41,712 bases of DNA from the NCBI GenBank assembly GCA_003563915.1, contig PWTE01000194.1, forward strand, positions 1-41,712, given 5' to 3'. This document shows, one piece after another, positions 25,767 through 32,574 of the stretch. Under the pieces are notes generated by a model. It worked only from the letters and a program-made list of their open reading frames with translations. It was not told where the DNA came from and did not search any database. A program made the translations under genes and the position numbers. Position 1 is the first letter of the stretch; the number at the start of each line of letters is the position of its first letter. This stretch comes from Nitriliruptoraceae bacterium (GTDB lineage: Bacteria > Actinomycetota > Nitriliruptoria > Nitriliruptorales > Nitriliruptoraceae).

Positions 25767-26524
25767 GTCCCTTCGACGAACCTGGTGCCGTCGCGCCGGC
25801 GTGGATGCTCGAGATCCCGCTGGCGCACCGCGGCCTCCACGGTGACGGGGTCCCGGAGAACTCCCTGGCGGCCTTCGCCGCCGCGGTGGACTCCGGCTAC
25901 GGCGTCGAACTCGACGTCCACCTCAGCGCCGACGGGGTCCCGGTGGTCGTGCACGACGCGACCCTGGAACGCATCGCGGGCACGGACGCCGCGGTCGCCT
26001 CCCTGACGGTCGAACAGCTCGCCGAGGTCCGGTTGGGCGGGACCTCCGAGCACCTCCCCACCCTCCAGCAGGCGTTGGAGGTCATCGGTGACGCGCCGGT
26101 GATGCTCGAACTGAAGACCAACCGTCTGCGCGCCGGACCGCTCGAAGCCGCGGTGGCGGAGCTGGTCGAGGCCCACCCTGGGCCGTCGTGCGTCGGGAGC
26201 TTCAACCCCGTCCCTCTGCGTTGGTTCCGCCGGAACCAGCCCACGACGTTGCGCGTGCAGACGGCCATGGCGGACGGCATCTCCGGGCTCGCATCGCCCC
26301 TGTTGCGCCGGCTCGCGGACCTCCGGGACCTCGACAGCGTCGCGCCAGCGATGGTCAGCTACCACATCCATGGTCTGCCGCGGCCTGCGGTGGATGCCTG
26401 GCGCGAGCGCGGCGGTCCGGTCACGACCTGGACCGTGGACGATGACGCCACCCTCCGGAAGGCCGCCACCGTCGCCGACAACGTCATCTTCGAGAACGTG
26501 AGACCCCCGACCCCGATGAGCTGA
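25763..26524 (+). CDS. glycerophosphodiester phosphodiesterase
   Basis: 253 residues. The GDPD barrel has its key residues: HRG (first catalytic His) and PENSLAAFAAAVDSGYGVELDVHLSADG with the E-x-D metal site, then VVHDATLERI with the second catalytic His. MLELKTNR and TWTVDDDATLRKA near the C-terminus complete the family pattern. It has no signal peptide, so it should act in the cytoplasm on glycerophosphodiesters. It is coupled by a 4-bp overlap to hemB and lies 8 bp before hemL, an odd lipid gene inside the haem operon. Confidence 0.9.
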   Translation: MSPFDEPGAVAPAWMLEIPLAHRGLHGDGVPENSLAAFAAAVDSGYGVELDVHLSADGVPVVVHDATLERIAGTDAAVASLTVEQLAEVRLGGTSEHLPTLQQALEVIGDAPVMLELKTNRLRAGPLEAAVAELVEAHPGPSCVGSFNPVPLRWFRRNQPTTLRVQTAMADGISGLASPLLRRLADLRDLDSVAPAMVSYHIHGLPRPAVDAWRERGGPVTTWTVDDDATLRKAATVADNVIFENVRPPTPMS

Positions 26525-26532
26525 GGCCAGCC

Positions 26533-27822
26533 GTGTCGACCGCAGGATCCGAGGAACTGTACGACCGCGCCCGCACCGTCATCCCCGGCGGCGTGAACTC
26601 GCCCGCCCGCGCGTTCAAGAGCGTCGGTGGCGTCCCCCGCTTCATCGCGCGAGGTGAGGGGGGCGAGCTGATCGACGTGGATGGCAACCGCTACCTCGAC
26701 CTCGTCAACTCGTGGGGTCCACTGGTCTTCGGTCACGTCCGCAAGGAGGTGCGAGACGCCGCCGTCGCCGCCCTTGACCGTGGCTCGTCCTTCGGTGCCC
26801 CGACCCTCGGGGAGATCGAACTCGCCGAAGCCATCATCGACGCCGTCCCGTCGATCGAGAAGGTCCGGCTCGTCAACTCGGGCACCGAAGCGGGCATGAG
26901 CGCGGTCCGCCTCGCGCGCGGGGCCACCGGTCGGTCCAAGCTGCTGAAGTTCGTCGGGCACTACCACGGACACTCGGACGCGTTGCTGGTCGCCGCCGGC
27001 TCCGGGGTCGCGACCCTCGGTATCCCGGGCTCACCCGGCGTGACCGCCGGCGCTGCTGCGGACACGATCCTCGTGCCGTGGAACGATCGTGCGGCGGTCG
27101 AGGCTGCGGTGGACGAGCACGGGGACGACCTGGCAGCGATCCTGTGCGAGCCGGTCGCGGCGAACATGAACCTGGTGTCCCCGGTGGACGGCTTCCTGGC
27201 CTTCCTGCGCCAGCAGGCCGACCGCTGCGGCGGCCTGCTCGTGTTCGATGAGGTGATGACCGGGTTCCGGCTGGCGCGCGGGGGGGCACAGGAGCTGCAC
27301 GGGGTGACCGCGGACATCACCGTGCTCGGCAAGATCGTGGGTGGCGGGTTCCCGCTCGCGGCCTTCGGGGGGCGCGGCGAACTGATGGACCACCTCGCCC
27401 CCGATGGTCCCGTCTACCAGGCCGGGACGCTGTCCGGGAACCCCGTTGCGGTCGCGGCAGGAGCGGCGCAGCTCGCGTTGCTGACCGACGAGGTCTACGC
27501 CCACCTCGAGACGGCTGCTCGGTCGGTCGTCGACGGGTTCACCGCCGCCTTCCAGGCGGCCGGCGTCACCGCCCAGGTCCTGCGGCACGGCACCCTGGCC
27601 GGGGTGGTCTTCGCCGATCGGGCACCTGAGCGCTACGAGGACGTCGCTGCCGCGGATCACGACGCCTACGCGCGGTTCTTCCACGCGATGCTGGATGCGG
27701 GGATCTACCTCGCTCCCTCGGGGTACGAGGTCATCTTCACGTCGACGGCGTTGGATGACCGGGCGCTGGATCGGATCTCGGTAGCGGCGCAGGATGCCGC
27801 CCGTGCGGTCAGGGACGCATGA
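26533..27822 (+). CDS. hemL: glutamate-1-semialdehyde 2,1-aminomutase
   Basis: 429 residues. A class-III PLP enzyme that converts glutamate-1-semialdehyde to 5-aminolevulinate. The PLP Lys is K267 in TVLGKIVGGGFPLAAFGG, and the Asp is D239 in LLVFDEVMTGFRL. The N-terminus ARTVIPGGVNSPARAFKSVGG is diagnostic and separates it from other aminotransferases. GTG 26533 follows the previous stop by 8 bp. The C-terminal end DRISVAAQDAARAV is normal. With hemA it completes the C5 route, and hemB makes the next intermediate. Confidence 0.97.
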   Translation: MSTAGSEELYDRARTVIPGGVNSPARAFKSVGGVPRFIARGEGGELIDVDGNRYLDLVNSWGPLVFGHVRKEVRDAAVAALDRGSSFGAPTLGEIELAEAIIDAVPSIEKVRLVNSGTEAGMSAVRLARGATGRSKLLKFVGHYHGHSDALLVAAGSGVATLGIPGSPGVTAGAAADTILVPWNDRAAVEAAVDEHGDDLAAILCEPVAANMNLVSPVDGFLAFLRQQADRCGGLLVFDEVMTGFRLARGGAQELHGVTADITVLGKIVGGGFPLAAFGGRGELMDHLAPDGPVYQAGTLSGNPVAVAAGAAQLALLTDEVYAHLETAARSVVDGFTAAFQAAGVTAQVLRHGTLAGVVFADRAPERYEDVAAADHDAYARFFHAMLDAGIYLAPSGYEVIFTSTALDDRALDRISVAAQDAARAVRDA

Positions 27823-27885
27823 CCGATCTGCACGTCGCTGCGCCGCCACCGACCGGGGTGCTGCCCCGCCGCGGACACCGACCGT

Positions 27886-27915
27886 TTGTCCGCCTCTCGT
27901 CCCGGTTGGTACCGT
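27886..27915 (+). promoter_or_regulatory. putative promoter of the bc operon
   Basis: TTGTCC (27886-27891), an 18-base spacer and TACCGT (27910-27915) give a housekeeping-type promoter with transcription expected near 27922. A weaker alternative is CTGACA (27962-27967) with TACGCA (27985-27990), spacer 17. The stretch 27823-28153 (331 bp) holds no gene I can support. Confidence 0.45.
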
Positions 27916-27922
27916 TGCCCCT

Positions 27923-27949
27923 GCTGAGGGTGTGACGAGCACCCTCAGC
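27923..27949 (+). promoter_or_regulatory. perfect 10-bp hairpin in the bc leader
   Basis: GCTGAGGGTG (27923-27932) and CACCCTCAGC (27940-27949) pair perfectly around a 7-base loop. It starts about 8 bases after the proposed -10 box. It may be a 5' hairpin of the bc transcript, an operator for a dimeric regulator, or a terminator of hemL (100 bp downstream of its stop, no T-run). Confidence 0.5.
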
Positions 27950-28153
27950 ACCGGGCTACCGCTGACAGGTGGAGGTCCGGGAGGTACGCAGGAACATCGA
28001 CCCAACCGGTACCGGCACCGGCTCGTCCGGACGGAAGCCCTCGGGTCGCTCGGCGCACCGCGGAGGGGCGCCGGGGCCAGTATCGACCCCGGCGGAGGCC
28101 GCCAGGGTTGCCAACAGAGACCCCGCGGTCAGCGGTGAAGGAGGGACGCGACG

Positions 28154-28690
28154 GTGCTCGAGTGGTTCCGCGAGTTCTTCCTGACCATGCCCGAGGTGTT
28201 CCGCGCGTTCTACGAGTTCGGCGATCCCGCCAACATCGGGCGCGGTTACGTCGGAGCGGCGATCCCCCTGCTGTGGTTCGGACCGCTGTTCGCCCTGCCG
28301 CTGTGGATCGCCAAGATCACCTACGGCAAGCGCGAGTGGGTGTCGGCCACGATGGGCGTGGTCGCCGGGACCTCCCTGATGTGGTGGATCCACGGGGTCG
28401 CGCCGCACGTCTGGATCCAGTTCACGAGCTCGAACGCGAACCTGCTCGAGGGCACGATCATCCCGGCGAGCGCCGGGATCGACATCCCCGCCGCGTCGCC
28501 GCTGGTCACCGAGGACACACGCATCGACATCGCCTCGGACCTGTTCGACGTGATCGCGGAGAGCGTGCTGGCAGGGCTGATGATCGGTGGGATCGTGGTC
28601 ACGGTCTGGCTGGCCCTGAGGGTCCAACGCAAGCTCCCCAAGACGTTGGCTGCCGGGGAGACGAAGCCCGAGGCGGGCGGCTACAAGTAG
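28154..28690 (+). CDS. membrane protein of unknown function, first gene of the bc operon
   Basis: 178 residues from GTG 28154, preceded by AAGGAGGG. I recognise no family. Three hydrophobic spans are visible: GAAIPLLWFGPLFALPLWIA (about 33-52), a stretch with SATMGVVAGTSLMWWIHGVAP (about 64-84) that ends near a His, and VIAESVLAGLMIGGIVVTVWLAL (about 137-159). The loop between spans two and three has about 50 residues; the tail RKLPKTLAAGETKPEAGGYK is basic. Its place as first gene and 76-bp spacing to the ferredoxin gene suggest a subunit or assembly factor of the complex (inference). No cofactor motif is obvious. Confidence 0.75.
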   Translation: MLEWFREFFLTMPEVFRAFYEFGDPANIGRGYVGAAIPLLWFGPLFALPLWIAKITYGKREWVSATMGVVAGTSLMWWIHGVAPHVWIQFTSSNANLLEGTIIPASAGIDIPAASPLVTEDTRIDIASDLFDVIAESVLAGLMIGGIVVTVWLALRVQRKLPKTLAAGETKPEAGGYK

Positions 28691-28766
28691 CTCGAGACGC
28701 GAGTGAGCACGGTCGAACGACACGGAGACGGCGACCAGACGGACGACTTCCAGGAAGGAGGTGCAC

Positions 28767-29111
28767 GTGGGTAAGACCGACCGGGGCGAGCACCCCCTGA
28801 TGTACGACGACTACACCGTGCAGCAGGTCGATGCCCAGTGGCTCCAGGAACGGGTCAAGCCGAAGCGACACATCGGGCTGACCCCGGAGCTGTGCATCCT
28901 GTGCCGGGCATGCGAGGACGTCTGCCCGTGGGAGTGCATCTACATGATGTCTCCCAACATCATCAAGGGCGCGGACAGCCCGGCGTTGACGACGCTGGCT
29001 GAGCAGTCCCACGCGGTGTTCATCATCGACGACAACGAGTGCACCCGCTGCGCGATCTGTGTGGAACGGTGCCCCTCCGACGCGCTCTGGCTCGGACGCG
29101 TCGACGGGTAG
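28767..29111 (+). CDS. two-[4Fe-4S] ferredoxin (NuoI-like) in the bc operon
   Basis: 114 residues. Two complete CxxCxxCxxxCP motifs are present: C43, C46, C49, C53 (CILCRACEDVCP) and C92, C95, C98, C102 (CTRCAICVERCP), each for one [4Fe-4S] cluster. The spacing between motifs (38 residues) is wider than in small bacterial ferredoxins and resembles NuoI-type subunits. GTG 28767 was chosen because AGGAGG ends 5 bp before it; GTG 28761 is too close to that site. No signal peptide is present, so it is cytoplasmic. It probably docks on the cytoplasmic face of the b6-type complex (inference). NuoI itself would occur in a nuo operon, which is not here. Confidence 0.9.
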   Translation: MGKTDRGEHPLMYDDYTVQQVDAQWLQERVKPKRHIGLTPELCILCRACEDVCPWECIYMMSPNIIKGADSPALTTLAEQSHAVFIIDDNECTRCAICVERCPSDALWLGRVDG

Positions 29112-29159
29112 GCGACGACCGACGACCCGCGGTCGGGTCCGTGAGAGAAGGACGACGAA

Positions 29160-29936
29160 GTGCCGAAGCTCCCCAAACCGCCGAGCTACTCGGACGTGAA
29201 GGGCAGCGTCCAGGACAACGTGATCTGGAAGTCGATCTTCCGGCCCGGGTCCATCTACCGCAAGGGCTACCGCGACACCTCGCGGGATCGCGCCCTGGCG
29301 GCGATGAACAACGTCCTGTACCACCTGCACCCGGTGAAGGTGAAGCGTCACGGTCTGAAGCTGACCTACACCTACTGCCTCGGCGGCCTGAGCTTCTTCC
29401 TGTTCGTCCTGCTGACGATCACCGGCATCTTCCTGATGTTCTTCTACACGCCCGCGGCGGGTGCCGGCACCGAGATCGCGTACATGAACATGCGCGAGCT
29501 GTCGGCGTCGGTGACGTTCGGTGGCCTCGTGCGCAACCTGCATCGATGGGGTGCGCACGCGATGGTGTTCGCGGTGTTCCTGCACATGGCGCGGGTCTTC
29601 TACCACGGTGCCTACAAGCCCCCGCGCGAGTTCAACTGGGTCGTCGGCGTCATCCTGCTGCTGTTGACCCTGTTCCTGTCCTTCACCGGCTACCTGCTGC
29701 CCTGGGACCAGCTGGCCCTGTGGGCGGTGACGGTCGGCACCAACATCGCCGGGTTCTCGCCGGTCTTCGGCGACCAGGTCTCCTTCGTGCTGCTGGGCGG
29801 GGTGCAGATCGGTCCCGAGACCCTGCTGCGCTGGTACGTGCTGCACGTGTTGTTCGTGCCGTTCATCACGGTCGTCTTCCTCGCGGTTCACTTCTGGCGG
29901 ATCCGCAAGGACGGCGGCATCAGCGGCCCACTGTGA
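29160..29936 (+). CDS. qcrB: cytochrome b6-type subunit (N-terminal half of cytochrome b)
   Basis: 258 residues with four membrane spans, so only the b6-like half. Haem b ligand pairs are H128/H142 (14 apart) and H229/H244 (15 apart), the b6 spacing. C73 in [10 protein letters not shown] is at the position of the Cys that binds haem c(n)/c(i) in cytochrome b6 and in Bacillus Qcr[18 protein letters not shown] and [10 protein letters not shown] are strongly b6/QcrB-like. It takes electrons from menaquinol in the membrane. In mycobacterial-type actinobacteria cytochrome b is one long chain; here it is split. GTG 29160 follows AGAAGGA. Confidence 0.93.
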   Translation: MPKLPKPPSYSDVKGSVQDNVIWKSIFRPGSIYRKGYRDTSRDRALAAMNNVLYHLHPVKVKRHGLKLTYTYCLGGLSFFLFVLLTITGIFLMFFYTPAAGAGTEIAYMNMRELSASVTFGGLVRNLHRWGAHAMVFAVFLHMARVFYHGAYKPPREFNWVVGVILLLLTLFLSFTGYLLPWDQLALWAVTVGTNIAGFSPVFGDQVSFVLLGGVQIGPETLLRWYVLHVLFVPFITVVFLAVHFWRIRKDGGISGPL

Positions 29937-30008
29937 TGAGGTCAAGCATGCTCGCTACCGCCACGCCAACGAAGCGCTCGGCCACCCACCATGGCCTTGC
30001 CCGGAGCC

Positions 30009-30061
30009 GTTCCCCCCTAGCAGAGGGGGGAACGAGGCGGCCCGAAGCGAAGCGGGCCGCC
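30009..30061. repeat. tandem perfect hairpins between cytochrome b6 and subunit IV genes
   Basis: Hairpin 1: GTTCCCCCCT (30009-30018) pairs with AGGGGGGAAC (30024-30033), loop 5. Hairpin 2: GGCGGCCCG (30036-30044) pairs with CGGGCCGCC (30053-30061), loop 8. Both are perfect. The gap 29937-30078 (142 bp) is long for this operon and holds only these structures and a GGGGGG run. It looks like an inserted extragenic palindrome. A 48-codon frame at 29936-30082 runs through it but I do not support it as a gene. Confidence 0.75.
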
Positions 30062-30078
30062 GATGGGGGGTTGAGAGA

Positions 30079-30915
30079 ATGAGCGACGAGGTGCAGATCG
30101 ATCAGGAGGTCTACGACCGTCTGATCGGCGAGGGCAAGTCCGAGCGGATCGCCCGGGCGAAGGCCAAGGCTGCCTCCGTCCGCAAGCAGAAGATCGAGGA
30201 GGGGCAGTCGCTCGGTCCGAAGCCGGCCGAGGAAGCCTCGAAGGCGCTCGAGGAGTTCCGGTCCTCCCGCGGTGGTGGTGGCGGTGTCGCTACCAAGACG
30301 GCGGCGCCGGCTGACGGTGGTTCCGGTGGCCGTCTGACCCCGGAGGAGCGCGCGCAGCGGGTCGCGGCATCGTTGGGCAACGGTGGCGACTCCGGTTCGG
30401 TCGGCGTTCCGGCGTCCAGCGATCACACGCACCGGCTGCTGGCGCTGGTGCCGCCGGCGGGTATCCAGCAGGTCCAGTCGAAGCAGATGGACAAGGTCTA
30501 CACCTGGCCGCACCTGCTGCTCGTCGAGTTCGTCGCGTTGCTCGCGGTCGGCAGTCTGCTCCTGATCGTGTCCTTCTTCCTCGATGCGCCCCTGGGGTCG
30601 CTGGCGAACCCGAACGAGGTGCCGGCGATCAACAAGGCCCCGTGGTACTTCATGGGGCTGCAGGAGCTGCTGGCGTACTTCCACCCGGCGGTGGCCGGCA
30701 TCACGATCGTCGGGGCGACGGTTGCGCTGCTGATGGCGCTGCCGTACGCGGACAAGAACCCCTCCGCGAGGCCGGAGAACCGGAAGTTCGCCGCGATGGC
30801 CTTCACGTTCTTCCTGGCCTTCTGGGGGATCCTGACGATGATCGGATCCTTCCTCCGCGGAGCGGGGTACGAGTGGGTGTGGCCCTGGGTGCAGGGTCTC
30901 GGTTTCACGTTGTAA
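30079..30915 (+). CDS. cytochrome b6f subunit IV-like protein with long N-terminal extension
   Basis: 278 residues. The membrane part starts near 140 (YTWPHLLLVEFVALLAVGSLLLIV) and contains three spans. The quinol-site motif is KAPWYFMGLQELL (186-198), in the place of PEWY in mitochondrial-type proteins. It thus matches the C-terminal half of cytochrome b. Residues 1-130 have no counterpart I know: a Lys/Ala-rich helical stretch (ERIARAKAKAASVRKQK), then a Gly-rich linker. ATG 30079 follows a GAGAGA site after the double hairpin. With the b6 gene it makes the quinol-oxidising core. Confidence 0.88.
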   Translation: MSDEVQIDQEVYDRLIGEGKSERIARAKAKAASVRKQKIEEGQSLGPKPAEEASKALEEFRSSRGGGGGVATKTAAPADGGSGGRLTPEERAQRVAASLGNGGDSGSVGVPASSDHTHRLLALVPPAGIQQVQSKQMDKVYTWPHLLLVEFVALLAVGSLLLIVSFFLDAPLGSLANPNEVPAINKAPWYFMGLQELLAYFHPAVAGITIVGATVALLMALPYADKNPSARPENRKFAAMAFTFFLAFWGILTMIGSFLRGAGYEWVWPWVQGLGFTL

Positions 30916-30933
30916 CGAGAGGTCACAACCGTC

Positions 30934-31539
30934 ATGGCAGAAGAGTCCACGCGCCGATCCGGCCTGAAGCCGGTCGATCGCCGCACGTTCCTGCGCTACG
31001 GGCTGATCGGAGCCACCAGCGCGGGGCTCGGCGGTTTCGCCGTTGCGTCCCTCGGTTTCCTGTGGCCCCGGCTAGGTGACGGGTTCTTCGGTGAGACCGC
31101 CGTGGGCGATGCCGAGGAACTCGCCGCAACGATCCAGAACGAGCGGGCACCCCAGCGCATGGAAGGTGGGCTGTCGGTGATCGTGTGGGATCCCTCGATC
31201 TCGGGCGCCGACCGGGTGTACGGGGAGCACCACCAGGCCATCCTCAGCGACGAGGTGGGGTTGATGGCCCTGAACTCCGGCTCCTGCCCGCACCTGGGCT
31301 GCGGTGTCCCGTGGTGTCAGTCCTCCCAGTGGTTCGAGTGTCCCTGCCACGGCTCGCGCTACAACCGTCTGGGGGAGTGGCAGTTCGGTCCGGCCCCGCG
31401 GGGACTGGACCGCTGGCCGTCCTTCATCGACGACGAGGGCCAACTGGTCGTCGACTTCGGTGACCTGCAGACCGGCCCTGCCCGTACCGCCAACATCCTC
31501 GAGCAGAACCCCGAGGGTCCCAGCTGCGTCGACGCGTGA
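30934..31539 (+). CDS. qcrA: Rieske [2Fe-2S] protein
   Basis: 201 residues. A twin-arginine type N-terminus (VDRRTFLRYG) leads to one membrane anchor (GLIGATSAGLGGFAVASLGFL). Cluster ligands are C118-x-H120 in SCPHLGC and C136-x2-H139 in CPCHGS; the disulphide is C123/C138. A further Cys, C128 (VPWC), lies between. The chain has one membrane anchor, as in b6f/Bacillus types, not the three spans of mycobacterial QcrA. It passes electrons from menaquinol at the Qo site to the cytochrome c subunit. It starts 18 bp after subunit IV. Confidence 0.95.
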   Translation: MAEESTRRSGLKPVDRRTFLRYGLIGATSAGLGGFAVASLGFLWPRLGDGFFGETAVGDAEELAATIQNERAPQRMEGGLSVIVWDPSISGADRVYGEHHQAILSDEVGLMALNSGSCPHLGCGVPWCQSSQWFECPCHGSRYNRLGEWQFGPAPRGLDRWPSFIDDEGQLVVDFGDLQTGPARTANILEQNPEGPSCVDA

Positions 31540-31557
31540 CAACCCGGAGTCTCCTAG

Positions 31558-32574
31558 ATGCTTGATCCGATCCTGCTCGTCGAGGGTGGCGGTAGCGGCC
31601 GTGCCGTTCCCGTGATCATCCTCCTCGTGGCCCTGGCGGGGTTCGCGCTGGCGTACTTCATCGTCGGTCCGGGCAAGCGCAAGGGTCCCAAGCGCTACGC
31701 CGACATCCCGCTCGCGATGCGCCCGTACCACTCGGACGAGGAGCTCGAGACCACGGGGATGGAGCGGGCGATGGCGTGGGGGGTCGCCCTGTCGGCCTTC
31801 GCGGCACTGTTCCTGCCGCTGTACTGGCTGATCGAGCCGGACCGCATCGAACGCAACGTCCAGCAGTTCTACGAGCAGGACGTCGCCGACGGGCGCGTCG
31901 AGTACCAGAACGCCTGCGCGTCGTGCCACGGCACCAACCTCGAGGGCGGATCGGCGCCGCACCCGGATCCGGACATCGACGTCGCGTGGCCGGCTCCCGC
32001 GCTCGACAACATCGTGGCGCGCTACGAGGACTCGGAGATCGTCGAGGACGTCCGCGAGTACATCGAGCTGACCCTCGTCCACGGCCGTGACGGCACCCCG
32101 ATGCAGGCGTTCAGCGTCGCGAGCGGCGGGGTCTTCTCCGACCAGCAGATCAGCGCGATCATCACCTACATCCTGTCGGTGCAGACCGGTGAGATCCCGG
32201 AGATCGACGCCGAGGCGTTCGTGGGCCAGTCGGGTGAGGACCTGTTCGCGATGCACTGCGCGAACTGTCACGGCCAGGTCGGTCAGGGACGGGTCGGTCC
32301 ACAGCTGCTCAACGTGTTCGAGCGCTACGGCTGGGACCCGGACGATCCAGACTCCGCCGAGACCCCGCGAGCGGTGATCCGCCACGCCCTGGAGAACGGA
32401 CGCAGGGTGCCGGGCGAGGCGCCGATGCCCGCTTTCGATCAGGTGCTGACACCTGACGCGATGACCAGGATCATCGACCACATCGAGACGTTCCAGGAGA
32501 CGGGTGGTCCGAGCTTCGCGCAGATCGGCGGTCCACCGCGGGTCGCGGAGGCCGATGAGGGAGGGAACGACTGA
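31558..32574 (+). CDS. membrane-bound dihaem cytochrome c of the bc complex
   Basis: 338 residues. Two membrane spans (about 15-35 and 72-92) precede two class-I haem domains: C120-ASC-H124 (CASCH) and C234-H238 (CANCH). Candidate sixth ligands are Met residues in GRDGTPMQAF (near 182) and GEAPMPAFDQ. Between the spans lies a basic stretch (KRKGPKRYADIPLAMRPYH). It should accept electrons from the Rieske protein and pass them to a terminal oxidase, which is not in the window. Dihaem form resembles QcrC of actinobacteria and the cc subunit of other Gram-positive complexes, though the two N-terminal spans are unlike QcrC. Its haem needs the Ccs proteins encoded downstream. Confidence 0.93.
   Translation: MLDPILLVEGGGSGRAVPVIILLVALAGFALAYFIVGPGKRKGPKRYADIPLAMRPYHSDEELETTGMERAMAWGVALSAFAALFLPLYWLIEPDRIERNVQQFYEQDVADGRVEYQNACASCHGTNLEGGSAPHPDPDIDVAWPAPALDNIVARYEDSEIVEDVREYIELTLVHGRDGTPMQAFSVASGGVFSDQQISAIITYILSVQTGEIPEIDAEAFVGQSGEDLFAMHCANCHGQVGQGRVGPQLLNVFERYGWDPDDPDSAETPRAVIRHALENGRRVPGEAPMPAFDQVLTPDAMTRIIDHIETFQETGGPSFAQIGGPPRVAEADEGGND

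Noticed and set aside
19501-28153. Rex operators (GTGAA-N-TTCAC type)
   Set aside because: I scanned the upstream regions of rex, hemA, hemB and the bc operon and found no convincing site; the hairpin at 27923-27949 does not match.
27969-28184. 71-codon frame in the bc leader
   Set aside because: No ribosome site, Gly/Ser/Arg/Pro-rich, and it overlaps the first bc gene in another frame.
29936-30082. 48-codon frame coupled to the cytochrome b6 stop
   Set aside because: It runs through the two perfect hairpins and its composition follows them, so it looks like a by-product of the repeat.
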